From the NCBI GenBank assembly GCA_011754535.1, contig JAAQVN010000001.1, positions 682,001 through 746,000 on the forward strand: a stretch of DNA of 64,000 bases, given 5' to 3'. Positions 46,859 to 55,921 of the stretch are shown piece after piece. Position 1 is the stretch's first letter. Every line of letters begins with the position of its first letter. The notes under the pieces were generated by a model. That model ran no database searches. It was not told the DNA's origin and saw nothing but the letters and a program-made list of their open reading frames with translations. A program made the position numbers and the translations under genes. Origin of the DNA: Enterobacter asburiae. GTDB taxonomy: Bacteria; Pseudomonadota; Gammaproteobacteria; Enterobacterales; Enterobacteriaceae.

Positions 46859-47188
46859 ATGACCCAGCATTCCCCATATTCCTCGGCGATGGCCGAACAG
46901 CGTCACCAGGAGTGGCTTCGTTTTGTGGAGCTGCTTCGCCAGTCTTACGAGCAGGATTTGCACCTACCCCTCATGCAACTGATGCTCACGCCGGACGAGC
47001 GTGAGGCGCTGGGCACGCGCGTGCGCATCATTGAAGAGCTATTGCGCGGTGAGATGAGCCAGCGCGAGCTGAAAAACGAGCTGGGCGCGGGCATCGCGAC
47101 CATCACCCGTGGATCGAACAGCCTGAAGTCTGCGCCGGTCGAGCTGCGTCAGTGGCTTGAGTCAGTCTTATTGGGCGATCAACGATAA
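46859..47188 (+). CDS. trpR: trp operon repressor
   Basis: 109 aa (E. coli 108) from ATG 46859; the in-frame ATG at 46778 lies inside slt. Dimeric tryptophan-dependent repressor of trp, aroH, mtr and itself. Helix-turn-helix: [25 protein letters not shown] (helices D-E). Preceding helices [20 protein letters not shown] and [20 protein letters not shown] form the intertwined dimer core. Its last 10 nt overlap the 3' end of the convergent yjjX. Confidence 0.97.
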   Translation: MTQHSPYSSAMAEQRHQEWLRFVELLRQSYEQDLHLPLMQLMLTPDEREALGTRVRIIEELLRGEMSQRELKNELGAGIATITRGSNSLKSAPVELRQWLESVLLGDQR

Positions 47189-47694
47189 ATGGCGTTATGA
47201 AACGGGCTTAACGCCAGGATCACCGCCTGATGGTAAACCCCTGAACGCGTGAGCTTACCCGCCGTAAAGACGCCAATTGCCCCTTCTTTACGGCCAATCT
47301 CATCAATGCCGGTGTAGTGCGACATTACCGGCCCGAGCGCTTCACCTGCGCGGACTTTTTCCAGAATGATCTCCGGCAGCGGCAGGGTGGCCGAGCGTGC
47401 TTCGCCGCGCTGCTCGCGGCTTTCAATCACCACCCAGCTAAAGGTTGCGCCTTCGTCGATGCCTGCTTCTATGGCGACCCAGAAGTCAGCTTTCGGGGCC
47501 GCGGCTTTTGCATTTGCCACGCGATTTCGTGCGCCAGCGCGCGTTTCATCGCTGCCAAACGGCTGTTCAGGTACGCCACTCTCGACGCCGATGGCCTCAA
47601 TATGGCAGGATCCTTCGCCGAAAATCTCTTCAAAAGCCTTTAGAATTGCCTGAATTTTGGCAGGATTGGTGGTAGCAGAGACAACATGGTGCAT
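47179..47694 (-). CDS. yjjX: Inosine/xanthosine triphosphatase YjjX
   Basis: 171 aa from ATG 47694 (E. coli YjjX 170). The in-frame ATG at 47745 would overlap the gpmB start and is rejected. House-cleaning NTPase acting on ITP and XTP. Motifs of the family: [51 protein letters not shown], and [20 protein letters not shown]. Convergent with trpR (10-nt overlap), divergent from gpmB with only 49 bp between starts. Confidence 0.96.
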   Translation of the reverse strand: MHHVVSATTNPAKIQAILKAFEEIFGEGSCHIEAIGVESGVPEQPFGSDETRAGARNRVANAKAAAPKADFWVAIEAGIDEGATFSWVVIESREQRGEARSATLPLPEIILEKVRAGEALGPVMSHYTGIDEIGRKEGAIGVFTAGKLTRSGVYHQAVILALSPFHNAIYR

Positions 47695-47743
47695 AATTAA
47701 GCTCGATTCAAAAAAACTCATCGCAGTATAACGGAAAAAAAGC

Positions 47744-48391
47744 ATGTTACAGGTATACCTTGTTCGCCACGGTGAAACGCAGTGGAACGCCGAGCGACGT
47801 ATTCAAGGCCAGTCAGACAGTCCTCTCACCGAGAAGGGTGTGCAGCAAGCGTGGCAGGTGGCGGAACGCGCCAGAACGCTGGGCATTACCCACGTTATTA
47901 CCAGCGATTTAGGTCGCACACAGCAGACGGCGCGCATCATTGCAGACGCCTGCGGCTGCGATGTGATGCTTGAGCCGCGCCTGCGCGAGCTGGATATGGG
48001 CGTGCTGGAAAAGCGCCATATCGATACGCTGACGGAAACGGAAGAGGGCTGGCGTCGCACACTGGTGAACGGTACCGAAGATGGCCGTATTCCTGAGGGC
48101 GAATCCATGCAGGAGCTGAGCGTGCGTATGCATGCGGCACTGGCGGAATGCCTCAAACTTCCGGCAGGCAGCCGTCCGCTGCTGGTGAGTCACGGTATCG
48201 CCCTGGGCTGTCTGGTGAGCACCATTCTGGGATTGCCGGCTTATGCCGAGCGCCGTTTGCGTCTGCGCAACTGCTCCATTTCCCGGATTGATTACCAGGA
48301 AAGCGCGTGGCTGGCGTCGGGCTGGGTGGTGGAGATGGCAGGGGACATTTCGCATCTCGATGCCCCTGCGCTTGACGAACTGCAGCGTTAA
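47744..48391 (+). CDS. gpmB: Phosphoglycerate mutase-like phosphatase GpmB (YtjC)
   Basis: 215 aa as in E. coli. Histidine phosphatase superfamily: phospho-His in [14 protein letters not shown], second [15 protein letters not shown] region [15 protein letters not shown], Glu in [12 protein letters not shown], and second His in [13 protein letters not shown]. Annotated as phosphoglycerate mutase 2, but known relatives behave as phosphatases, so mutase activity is doubtful. The 3' end overlaps that of convergent rob by 4 nt. Confidence 0.95.
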   Translation: MLQVYLVRHGETQWNAERRIQGQSDSPLTEKGVQQAWQVAERARTLGITHVITSDLGRTQQTARIIADACGCDVMLEPRLRELDMGVLEKRHIDTLTETEEGWRRTLVNGTEDGRIPEGESMQELSVRMHAALAECLKLPAGSRPLLVSHGIALGCLVSTILGLPAYAERRLRLRNCSISRIDYQESAWLASGWVVEMAGDISHLDAPALDELQR

Positions 48392-49257
48392 CGACGGATC
48401 GGAATCAAGAATTCCATACGCAGATTGATTGGGCCTTCTTCCGGTTTGGCATCCTGCGCCGGGTAGTAGCGCTCAATATCCTGACCTTTACGGCGATTCA
48501 GATTCAGCATTGGCATGCAGGTTCCGTAAACGGTCAGGATAAACTCCTGGACGCCCGTTCCTAAACCCTCGTATGAGAACATCACATACTCGCCGCCTTC
48601 CAGTACGACAGGTTTAGAGCCCTGAATGTAGCCGTTGGCCATGTCAGGGGTGAGGGCGGTGGTGTAAAACACCTCCTGCTCGTCGTCTTTTTCCTGGCTT
48701 GGATGCGTTTCGTTGAGGCCATACAGGATCGGCGGAATGGCCGGCGCATGGCTCAGAAAATCGCGCCAGAACTGGACGCGCATCTGATGACGGAACTCAG
48801 AAATCTGCTCCAGAGAGCAGGAATAGCTCTGGGTCGTACCGATCAGATGGGTTTCCGGCAGAGTGACCATTTCGTATTTCGGCATTGCGAACTCGCCCAG
48901 ACGCAGCGGCGGACGCATACCAAACGAGCTCCAGTCAGGCGAGCGGCGATAGAGCGCTGGCGTCAACGAGAACTGTTTTTTAAAGGCGCGGGTGAAGGTC
49001 TGCTGCGAATCAAAACGGTACTGCAAAGCAATATCCAGAATGGGCCGCGCCGTCAGGCGCAACGCTACAGCAGATTTCGATAAACGACGTGCGCGAATAT
49101 AGGCCCCGATAGCATGACCGGTGACATCCTTGAACATCCTTTGCAGATGCCACTTGGAATAGCCCGCTTTAGCCGCCACATTATCCAGTGACAAAGGCTG
49201 GTCGAGATGACCTTCCAGCCAGGTGAGCAGGTCGCGAATAATTCCAGCCTGATCCAT
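48388..49257 (-). CDS. rob: Right origin-binding protein Rob, AraC-family regulator
   Basis: 289 aa (as in E. coli). The N-terminal AraC double HTH starts with MDQAGIIRDLLTWLEGHLDQ, then LDNVAAKAGYSKWHLQRMFK, with the second HTH in LTARPILDIALQYRFDSQQT / FTRAFKKQFSLTPALYR. The C-terminal GyrI-like ligand domain covers residues 122-289 (KYEMVTLPETHLIGTTQSYS). It activates the mar/sox/rob stress and efflux regulon in response to bile salts and fatty acids. Only 4 nt overlap with gpmB at the stop; the gap to creA is about 210 nt. Confidence 0.98.
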   Translation of the reverse strand: MDQAGIIRDLLTWLEGHLDQPLSLDNVAAKAGYSKWHLQRMFKDVTGHAIGAYIRARRLSKSAVALRLTARPILDIALQYRFDSQQTFTRAFKKQFSLTPALYRRSPDWSSFGMRPPLRLGEFAMPKYEMVTLPETHLIGTTQSYSCSLEQISEFRHQMRVQFWRDFLSHAPAIPPILYGLNETHPSQEKDDEQEVFYTTALTPDMANGYIQGSKPVVLEGGEYVMFSYEGLGTGVQEFILTVYGTCMPMLNLNRRKGQDIERYYPAQDAKPEEGPINLRMEFLIPIRR

Positions 49258-49468
49258 ATACTATCCTCATCCTTAAAACAGCAGGTGCCTGATAACAGGT
49301 TAGCGGATAATAGCATTTTTTGATGTTTTAGCATTCAGTGTTTTTTTTGCGCATTAATGCCTTTTCTCCTTCGTTTTGGGTGAATATATTCTAATCCTGT
49401 GATCTTGCTACATTTTTGACTAACGTGTTGAATAATTGCTCAGTGCAATTTTAAAGAATGGTAACAAT

Positions 49469-49939
49469 ATGAAATACAAGACTTTGCTTCTTACTGCCCT
49501 GTTGCTGGTAGCGGGCCGTGCGGCGCAGGCGGAACAGATTGGTTCTGTCGATACCGTGTTCAAAATGTTCGGTCCGGACCACAAAATTGTGGTGGAGGCG
49601 TTTGACGATCCGGACGTGAAAAACGTCACCTGCTACGTTAGCCGCGCGAAGACGGGCGGTATTAAAGGCGGTCTGGGGCTGGCGGAAGACACTTCCGATG
49701 CGGCGATCTCCTGTCAGCAGGTGGGGCCGGTTGAGCTGAGCGATAAAATCAAAAACGGCAAAGCGCAGGGCGATGTAGTATTCCAGAAACGGACCTCGCT
49801 GGTGTTTAAAAAGCTACAGGTGGTGCGTTTCTATGATGCCAAACGCAACACCCTGGCCTACCTGGCGTATTCCGACAAAGTCGTGGAAGGCTCACCGAAA
49901 AACGCGATCAGCGCGGTGCCGATTATGCCGTGGCATTAA
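49469..49939 (+). CDS. creA: CreA family protein
   Basis: 156 aa (E. coli CreA 157) from ATG 49469; an in-frame ATG at 49436 lacks a ribosome site. Signal peptide [21 protein letters not shown], then [40 protein letters not shown] and SCQQVGPV with two Cys. Periplasmic, function unknown. It is the first of creABCD; creB starts 14 nt after the stop. Confidence 0.95.
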   Translation: MKYKTLLLTALLLVAGRAAQAEQIGSVDTVFKMFGPDHKIVVEAFDDPDVKNVTCYVSRAKTGGIKGGLGLAEDTSDAAISCQQVGPVELSDKIKNGKAQGDVVFQKRTSLVFKKLQVVRFYDAKRNTLAYLAYSDKVVEGSPKNAISAVPIMPWH

Positions 49940-49953
49940 TGCAGGGATGAACC

Positions 49954-50643
49954 ATGCAACAACCTGTGGTCTGGCTGGTTGAAGACGAAACCAGTATCGC
50001 CGATACGCTTATCTACATGCTTCAGCAGGAAGGGTTTGCGGTAAAGGCGTTTGAACGGGGGCTACCGGTGCTGGAGGCGGCGCGGCGGCAGGTTCCGGCG
50101 CTCGCCATTCTGGACGTCGGGCTGCCGGACATCAGCGGTTTCGAGCTCTGCCGCCAGCTTCTTGCGCAGCATCCATCACTGCCCGTGCTGTTTCTGACGG
50201 CACGCAGTGACGAAGTGGATAAACTCCTCGGCCTGGAAATGGGCGCAGACGACTACGTCGCCAAACCTTTCTCCCCGCGCGAAGTATGTGCCCGGGTAAG
50301 GACCATTTTACGGCGGATGCAAAAATCCGCCGCGCCAGCAGAGACGGTGCGTATCGGGCAGTTTGAGCTGAACGAACCTGCAGCCCGAATCAGCTGGTGC
50401 GGTGAAGCATTGCCCCTGACCCGCTACGAATTCTTGCTGCTCAAAACCCTGTTACAGGCGCCCGGACGAGTATTTTCTCGCCAGCAACTCATGGACAAGG
50501 TATGGGGTGAAGACGGGGACAGTTTCGATCGTACCGTGGATACCCACATCAAAACCCTGCGCGCCAAGCTGCGGGCGGTGAACGAGGAACTTTCACCCAT
50601 CAGCACCCATCGCGGTATGGGCTATAGTCTGGGCCTTTATTGA
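49954..50643 (+). CDS. creB: Two-component response regulator CreB
   Basis: 229 aa (as in E. coli). OmpR/PhoB class: receiver with phosphoacceptor D54 (LAILDVGLPD), acidic pair E10-D11 (VEDE), Lys in YVAKPFSPRE, and a C-terminal winged helix (GEALPLTRYEFLLLKTLLQA, VWGEDGDSFDRTVDTHIKTL). It activates genes carrying the cre tag TTCAC-N6-TTCAC. The stop overlaps the creC start (TGATG). Its kinase is CreC. Confidence 0.97.
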   Translation: MQQPVVWLVEDETSIADTLIYMLQQEGFAVKAFERGLPVLEAARRQVPALAILDVGLPDISGFELCRQLLAQHPSLPVLFLTARSDEVDKLLGLEMGADDYVAKPFSPREVCARVRTILRRMQKSAAPAETVRIGQFELNEPAARISWCGEALPLTRYEFLLLKTLLQAPGRVFSRQQLMDKVWGEDGDSFDRTVDTHIKTLRAKLRAVNEELSPISTHRGMGYSLGLY

Positions 50644-52067
50644 TGCGCATTGGGATGCGGTTGTTGCTGGGATATTTCCTCATCGTGGCCATCGCCGCGT
50701 GGTTTGTGCTGTCGATCTTTGTTCAGGAAGTGAAGCCCGGTGTGCGCAGGGCAACCGAGGGTACGTTGATCGATACCGCGACCTTGCTCGCCGAAGTCGG
50801 GCGTGAGGATCTTCTTTCGGGCAATGCGCAGCAGGGCAAACTGGCGCAGGCCTTTTCCCAGCTCCATCAGCGGCCTTTCCGCGCCAATATCGGCGGCATT
50901 CATAAGGTGCGCAACGAGTATCACGTCTATATGACCGATGCGCAGGGTAGAGTGGTTTTTGATTCCGCCGGTCTGGCCGTGGGGCAGGATTACTCTCGCT
51001 GGAACGACGTCTGGCTGACGCTTCGCGGCGAATACGGCGCGCGCAGTACTCAGATCAATCCCGAGGATCCGGAGAGTACGGTGATGTATGTTGCAGCGCC
51101 GGTTGTGGAGCAGGGCAAAATCATCGGCGTGCTGTCGGTAGGGAAACCTAACAGCGCGATGGCACCGGTTATCCATCGCAGCGAGCGGCGAATTCTGTGG
51201 GCAGGCGGGGCGCTGCTCGGCATTGCTTTGCTGATCGGTCTTTTTGTCGCCTGGTGGATCAACCGTTCCATCAGTACGTTATCGCGCTACGCCGACTCGG
51301 TGACCACCGACACGCCTCTCCCGCTGCCCAATCCAGGTAGTAGCGAACTGCACAAGCTGGCCCAGGCGCTGGAAAATATGCGCATTCGCCTCGAAGGGAA
51401 AAACTATATTGAACGCTATGTCCATGCGCTCACCCACGAGCTGAAAAGCCCGATCGCCGCCATACGCGGCGCGGCGGAAATACTCGCCGAGCAGCCGCCG
51501 CCGCAGGTGGCTGCTCGTTTCATCGATAATATTCTGGTACAAAACGCGCGAATGCAGTCGCTGGTTGAAAAACTGCTCGCTCAGGCTCGGCTTGAAAATC
51601 GGGTCGAGATTACGCCCGAGGCCGTCCGGGTCGACTCGCTGTTTACCCGGCTTGCCGACGCGCGATCGGCGCAGCTGGCAACAAAAGAGATTGCGCTGAC
51701 CCTCCAGCCTGCTTCGCTTTATGTTGAAGGCGATCCCGACCTGCTCGAACAGGCGCTCGGCAATTTGCTGGATAACGCTATCGATTTTACGCCGCAGGGC
51801 GGATCCATAGAACTGGCGGCCCGGGAAGAGCGCGGGCAGATACAGCTGATCGTCACCGACAGCGGAAGCGGGATCCCGGATTACGCGCAGGATCGTATTT
51901 TTGAACGCTTCTATTCCCTGCCGCGGGAGAACGGGGTTAAGAGCAGCGGGCTTGGGCTGGCCTTTGTCCGGGAGGTGGCTCGTCTGCATCAGGGAGACAT
52001 TACATTGCGCAATCGTGATGAAGGTGGCGTGATGGCCACGCTGACACTTCACCGTCCCTTCACATAA
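50643..52067 (+). CDS. creC: Two-component sensor kinase CreC
   Basis: 474 aa from ATG 50643 (stop-start overlap TGATG with creB), the E. coli length; a TTG one codon earlier is not needed. Two membrane helices (LLLGYFLIVAIAAWFVLSI; AGGALLGIALLIGLFVAWW) flank a periplasmic/Cache-like sensor region. HAMP follows, then HisKA with H265 in HALTHELKSPIAAIRGAAEI, and HATPase with N box LLDNAIDFT, DSGSGIPD and GLGLAFVREV. It responds to metabolic state and to PBP4 inhibition. Its 3' end carries the cre tag for creD. Confidence 0.97.
   Translation: MRIGMRLLLGYFLIVAIAAWFVLSIFVQEVKPGVRRATEGTLIDTATLLAEVGREDLLSGNAQQGKLAQAFSQLHQRPFRANIGGIHKVRNEYHVYMTDAQGRVVFDSAGLAVGQDYSRWNDVWLTLRGEYGARSTQINPEDPESTVMYVAAPVVEQGKIIGVLSVGKPNSAMAPVIHRSERRILWAGGALLGIALLIGLFVAWWINRSISTLSRYADSVTTDTPLPLPNPGSSELHKLAQALENMRIRLEGKNYIERYVHALTHELKSPIAAIRGAAEILAEQPPPQVAARFIDNILVQNARMQSLVEKLLAQARLENRVEITPEAVRVDSLFTRLADARSAQLATKEIALTLQPASLYVEGDPDLLEQALGNLLDNAIDFTPQGGSIELAAREERGQIQLIVTDSGSGIPDYAQDRIFERFYSLPRENGVKSSGLGLAFVREVARLHQGDITLRNRDEGGVMATLTLHRPFT
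52048..52063 (+). promoter_or_regulatory. cre tag (CreB binding site) upstream of creD, inside creC 3' end
   Basis: TTCAC-CGTCCC-TTCAC is an exact match to the known CreB direct repeat with a 6-bp spacer. It covers the last codons of creC, 61 nt before creD, the arrangement known for the most CreB-dependent promoter. Confidence 0.9.
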
Positions 52068-52123
52068 CTTCAAATTGCCCCCACACAGCCTGGTTACGCT
52101 CTCCTCATCACAAAGGAGACGTA

Positions 52124-53476
52124 ATGATGAAATCCCCCCTGTTCTGGAAAGTAAGCACCCTGCTGGGGTGCATTCTGCTGCTGTTAGTTCCGCTGTTTAT
52201 GGTGAGTAACCTCATTTCAGAGCGTGAAAGCTACCGTAACGATGTCGAAAATACGCTTCGCCAGAGTACCAGTGGACCGCAAAAACTGGTCGGCCCGCTG
52301 ATTGCTATCCCGGTGACGGAGATCTTCTACAAGTTAGAGGATGAGAAGAACGTCGAATACAAGAAAAGCTATATGCGCTTTATCCTGCCGGAGTCTCTGC
52401 TGGTTGAGGGTAACCAGCACGTTGAGTCCCGAAATATCGGTATTTATGACGGGCAGATCTGGAACACTAAACTCAACATAAAAGCACGGTTCAACACCGA
52501 AAAAATCACGCAGCTGAAAGGGGAGGCGATGACCCTGGGGCAGCCGTTTATCGTTGTTGGCGTGGGCGACGCTCGCGGTATTGGCACGGTGAACGTCTCC
52601 AGTATCAACGGTGAGACGCTGGGCGTAGAGCCGGGTTCAGGCGTGTATGGGGGGCTTTCCGGGATTCATATCCCGCTGACGGACAAAGCGCTGGAGCCAA
52701 AAACGTTTGTCATGGAGATGTCGCTGAATCTGGCAGGGACGGGAAGTTTTGCCGTGGTGCCTGTGGGACGTAACAGTGAAATGGCGCTAAACAGCAACTG
52801 GCCACATCCAGGCTTTATGGGTAACTATCTGCCGGTGAAGCACAAAATTGGTGATTCCGGTTTTCAGGCGAACTGGCAGAGCAGCTGGTTTGCGAACAAC
52901 CTTGAGAGCTGGTTCAACGGCAGTGAATCTCCGGCGTGGGAGTCGATCCCCGCTTTCAGCGTCACGGTAGCCACGCCCGCCGATCAGTATCAACTGACTG
53001 ACCGGGCGATCAAGTACGCTATTTTACTGATTGCTCTGACGTTTATGGCCTTCTTTGTTTTCGAAACTCTGACCGGGCTGCGCCTGCACCCGATGCAGTA
53101 TCTGCTGGTGGGGCTGTCGCTGGTGCTGTTCTATCTGGTGCTGCTGGCGCTGTCAGAACACGTCGGCTTTACGCCAGCCTGGGTTGTTGCAAGTCTGGTT
53201 GGTGCGGCGATGAACGGGATGTACCTGCGGGCTGTGCTGAAAAGCTGGAAGCGTAGCGGGCTGTTCGTGCTGGCCCTGCTGGGGCTGGACGTGGTGATGT
53301 GGTTCTTGCTGCGCTCGGAGGATAGCGCGCTGCTGTTGGGGTCAGCGGTGCTGGCGCTGGCACTGTTCGCCGTGATGTACCTGACCCGACATCTCGACTG
53401 GTATTCACTTTCACAGCCGAAGCGGTCTGAGCCAGCTGCATCGCCGGATGACGATACGATGCGGATCTGGAAATAA
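52124..53476 (+). CDS. creD: Inner-membrane protein CreD
   Basis: 450 aa (as in E. coli); two consecutive ATG codons at 52124/52127 follow AAAGGAG. One N-terminal membrane helix (LLGCILLLLVPLFMVSNLI), a periplasmic domain of about 250 residues (FYKLEDEKNVEYKKSYMRFI, LSGIHIPLTDKALEPKTFVM), then five membrane helices (YAILLIALTFMAFFVFETL and onward). CreD is the main CreBC-regulated product; its loss or overexpression alters envelope and colicin E2 phenotypes. Function at molecular level unknown. Shares a terminator with arcA. Confidence 0.96.
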   Translation: MMKSPLFWKVSTLLGCILLLLVPLFMVSNLISERESYRNDVENTLRQSTSGPQKLVGPLIAIPVTEIFYKLEDEKNVEYKKSYMRFILPESLLVEGNQHVESRNIGIYDGQIWNTKLNIKARFNTEKITQLKGEAMTLGQPFIVVGVGDARGIGTVNVSSINGETLGVEPGSGVYGGLSGIHIPLTDKALEPKTFVMEMSLNLAGTGSFAVVPVGRNSEMALNSNWPHPGFMGNYLPVKHKIGDSGFQANWQSSWFANNLESWFNGSESPAWESIPAFSVTVATPADQYQLTDRAIKYAILLIALTFMAFFVFETLTGLRLHPMQYLLVGLSLVLFYLVLLALSEHVGFTPAWVVASLVGAAMNGMYLRAVLKSWKRSGLFVLALLGLDVVMWFLLRSEDSALLLGSAVLALALFAVMYLTRHLDWYSLSQPKRSEPAASPDDDTMRIWK

Positions 53477-53478
53477 AA

Positions 53479-53504
53479 AAAACGGCGCAAATGCGCCGTT
53501 TTTT
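53479..53504. terminator. Bidirectional terminator between creD and arcA
   Basis: 11-bp stem AAAACGGCGCA / TGCGCCGTTTT with a 2-nt AA centre, preceded by A and followed by T runs, so it acts for both convergent genes. Confidence 0.9.
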
Positions 53505-53522
53505 CATGGGTTAACTGCCGGA

Positions 53523-54239
53523 TTACTCCTGCAGGTCTCCGCAGAAGCGGTACCCTTCGCCGTGGATCGTGGCGATAATTTCCGGCGTATCAGGCGTAGA
53601 TTCGAAATGTTTACGAATACGACGGATGGTCACGTCTACGGTACGGTCATGAGGCTTCAGCTCACGGCCGGTCATTTTCTTCAGCAGCTCTGCACGGGAC
53701 TGAATTTTGCCCGGGTTTTCGCAGAAGTGCAGCATCGCGCGGAATTCACTGCGCGGCAGTTTATACTGCTCACCGTTCGGGCTAATCAGCGAACGGCTAT
53801 TGATATCAAGTTCCCAGCCGTTGAATTTGTAGCTGTCGACGCTACGGCGCTCTTCGCTGACCGTGCCCAGGTTCATGGTGCGGGACAGCAGGTTGCGTGC
53901 ACGAATGGTTAACTCGCGAGGATTGAACGGCTTGGTGATGTAGTCATCCGCACCGATTTCCAGGCCAAGGATCTTATCAACTTCGTTGTCACGGCCCGTC
54001 AGGAACATTAACGCGACGTTCGCCTGCTCGCGCAGTTCGCGCGCCAGAAGAAGACCGTTTTTGCCCGGCAGGTTGATATCCATGATCACCAGGTTGATAT
54101 CATTTTCAGAAAGGATCTGATGCATCTCTGCGCCATCGGTCGCTTCAAAGACATCGTAGCCTTCTGCTTCGAAAATGCTCTTTAACGTGTTGCGTGTTAC
54201 CAACTCGTCTTCAACGATAAGAATGTGCGGGGTCTGCAT
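53523..54239 (-). CDS. arcA: Aerobic respiration control response regulator ArcA
   Basis: 238 aa (as in E. coli). OmpR-type receiver with D54 ([13 protein letters not shown]), acidic E10-D11, Lys in [10 protein letters not shown], and a C-terminal winged helix ([35 protein letters not shown]). Global regulator of respiratory and TCA genes under low oxygen, phosphorylated by ArcB. It has a long upstream interval (635 nt) containing its leader and the small yjjY frame on the opposite strand. Confidence 0.98.
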   Translation of the reverse strand: MQTPHILIVEDELVTRNTLKSIFEAEGYDVFEATDGAEMHQILSENDINLVIMDINLPGKNGLLLARELREQANVALMFLTGRDNEVDKILGLEIGADDYITKPFNPRELTIRARNLLSRTMNLGTVSEERRSVDSYKFNGWELDINSRSLISPNGEQYKLPRSEFRAMLHFCENPGKIQSRAELLKKMTGRELKPHDRTVDVTIRRIRKHFESTPDTPEIIATIHGEGYRFCGDLQE

Positions 54240-54874
54240 GTTTGCTACCTAAATTGCCAACTAAATCGAAACAGGAAGTACAAAAGTCCCTGACCTGCCT
54301 GATGCATGTCGCAAATTAACATGATCGGCTTAACGTGACTAAAGTACGTAATTGCGTTCTTGATGCACTTTCCATCAACGTCAACAACATCATTAGCTTG
54401 GTCTTGGGTACTTTCCCTTTGGACCCGACAGTGTCAAAAACGGCTGTCATCCTAACCATTTTAACAGCAACATAACAGGCTAAGTGACACCAGACACCCA
54501 ATAAAACTACGCTTCGTTGACATATATCAAGTTCAATTGTAGCACGTTAACAGTTTGATGAAATCATCGTAGCCGAATGCTAGCCTTTGTCACAATTTTT
54601 CAATAAACCAACTAGTTGCGGAGATTGATTTATAAACGAAGCGAATCCAATCAGAATAGGGTATTCATGTTGCCATTATCATTATAAAACATAGGGATAA
54701 TAGGCTCCTGTTAACATTCTAACTGATTGTTCAGACACAAAATAGTTTAGCGTCTTTAATTTATTATGAAACGCTATTTCGGTGATTTGTGTTGCAAATT
54801 TGTAAATTTGCGCTGCGTAATATGTTGAAGTGCATCACATTTTTACCCGCTAACTGATTAAAAAGAGAGCATAA
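54240..54874. other. Long regulatory interval between arcA and yjtD
   Basis: 635 bases, AT-rich from about 54500 to 54850. Holds the arcA leader and promoters (minus strand) and the 46-codon yjjY frame at 54335-54475 (plus strand). The remainder shows no further gene. E. coli arcA has several promoters, including an FNR-dependent one, in the corresponding long leader, which fits the spacing here. Confidence 0.55.
54335..54475 (+). CDS. yjjY: YjjY small protein, antisense to the arcA leader
   Basis: A GTG at 54335 opens 46 codons: VTKVRNCVLDALSINVNNII then SLVLGTFPLDPTVSKTAVIL and TILTAT. This matches E. coli YjjY in length and almost every residue from memory, at the same position. Conservation may reflect translation or may reflect constraint on the arcA leader, which is on the opposite strand. 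The GTG has no clear Shine-Dalgarno (CGGCTTAAC upstream). Product, if made, is a short peptide with a hydrophobic middle. Confidence 0.55.
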   Translation: MTKVRNCVLDALSINVNNIISLVLGTFPLDPTVSKTAVILTILTAT

Positions 54875-55561
54875 ATGCATCTGTCGATTGTACTGGTCGC
54901 TCCAGCCAGAGCCGAAAATATAGGCGCTGCGGCGCGCGCCATGAAGACCATGGGTTTTACCGATTTACGTATTGTGGACAGCACTGCGCACCTGGAGCCT
55001 GCCGCCCGCTGGGTGGCACACGGTTCGGGTGATATTCTCGATAATATAAAGACTTACGCTACGCTTGCCGACGCGCTGCACGATATTTCGTTTACCGTTG
55101 CGACCACCGCACGCAGCCGGGCGAAGTTCCACTACTACGTCACGCCTGCTGAACTGGTACCCATGCTGGAGGAGAAAAGCCAGTGGCTGGAGAAAGCCGC
55201 GCTGGTATTTGGTCGCGAAGATTCCGGGCTCACCAACGAAGAGCTTGAGCTGGCGGACGTTCTCACCGGTGCGCCGATGGTAGCCGATTATCCTTCCCTG
55301 AATTTAGGCCAGGCGGTCATGGTCTATTGCTATCAATTAGCCTCCCTAATGCAAATCCCCCAACCTCAGGCAGAAGCGGCAAATGAAAATCAGCTGGCCG
55401 CGCTTCGTGCTCGCGTGGAGAATCTGCTATCGAGCCTTGGCGTTGCGGACGATCAAAAAATGGCCGACTGGCTACAGCAGCGCCTTGGACGTCTTGAGCA
55501 GCGGGATACCGCCATGTTGCATCGTTTGCTGCACGATATTGAAAAAAAATTGGCCGAGTAA
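54875..55561 (+). CDS. yjtD: SpoU-family tRNA/rRNA methyltransferase YjtD (LasT)
   Basis: 228 aa. SPOUT-class RNA 2'-O-ribose methyltransferase, related to TrmJ. Motif 1 VAPARAENIGAAARAMKTMG, motif 2 VFGREDSGLTNEELELAD, and motif 3 YPSLNLGQAVMVYCYQLAS form the trefoil-knot SAM site. A C-terminal helical extension (residues 165-228) may aid RNA binding. The specific target of YjtD is not known to me. It sits between arcA and thrL as in K-12. Confidence 0.94.
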   Translation: MHLSIVLVAPARAENIGAAARAMKTMGFTDLRIVDSTAHLEPAARWVAHGSGDILDNIKTYATLADALHDISFTVATTARSRAKFHYYVTPAELVPMLEEKSQWLEKAALVFGREDSGLTNEELELADVLTGAPMVADYPSLNLGQAVMVYCYQLASLMQIPQPQAEAANENQLAALRARVENLLSSLGVADDQKMADWLQQRLGRLEQRDTAMLHRLLHDIEKKLAE

Positions 55562-55694
55562 AATGCTGCCATAAGTTTTTAGTATGGCGAAAAGATCTGT
55601 CGTGGAGGGTTGCAGTTGGGGGATTCGGATGAAAATAAAACGGCGCGCAGCGTGACGTGAACGTCTGCGGAATTGTGATCAAATTAAAAATTCA

Positions 55695-55721
55695 TTGACT
55701 TAAGGTGCCCGATCCTTTAAC
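55695..55721 (+). promoter_or_regulatory. thr operon promoter
   Basis: -35 TTGACT (55695-55700) and -10 TTTAAC (55716-55721), spacer 15, closely resembling the E. coli thr promoter sequence TTGACTTA...TTTAACC. The thrL start lies 52 nt downstream. Confidence 0.65.
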
Positions 55722-55772
55722 CCTAAAAGAATACAGCACAGACAGATAATAATGACAGAGTACACAACATCC

Positions 55773-55841
55773 ATGAAACGCATCAGCATCACCACCATTA
55801 CCACAACCATCATCATTACCACAGGTAACGATGCGGGCTGA
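55773..55841 (+). CDS. thrL: thr operon leader peptide
   Basis: 22-aa leader MKRISITTITTTIIITTGND then AG, with 7 Thr and 6 Ile among 22 residues. Ribosome stalling at these codons under threonine or isoleucine shortage prevents formation of the terminator at 55864-55890 and allows thrABC transcription. The E. coli peptide, from memory, has 21 residues with more Thr and fewer Ile. Confidence 0.95.
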   Translation: MKRISITTITTTIIITTGNDAG

Positions 55842-55863
55842 CGCGTACAGGAAAAACAGAAAA

Positions 55864-55896
55864 AAGCCCGCACCTGAACAGTGCGGGCTTTTTTTT
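55864..55896 (+). terminator. thr attenuator
   Basis: 10-bp stem AAGCCCGCAC / GTGCGGGCTT, 7-nt loop CTGAACA, then a run of T. It lies 22 nt after thrL and 25 nt before thrA, as in the classical attenuation system. Confidence 0.95.
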
Positions 55897-55921
55897 CGGC
55901 TAAAGGAAACGAGGTAGAACC

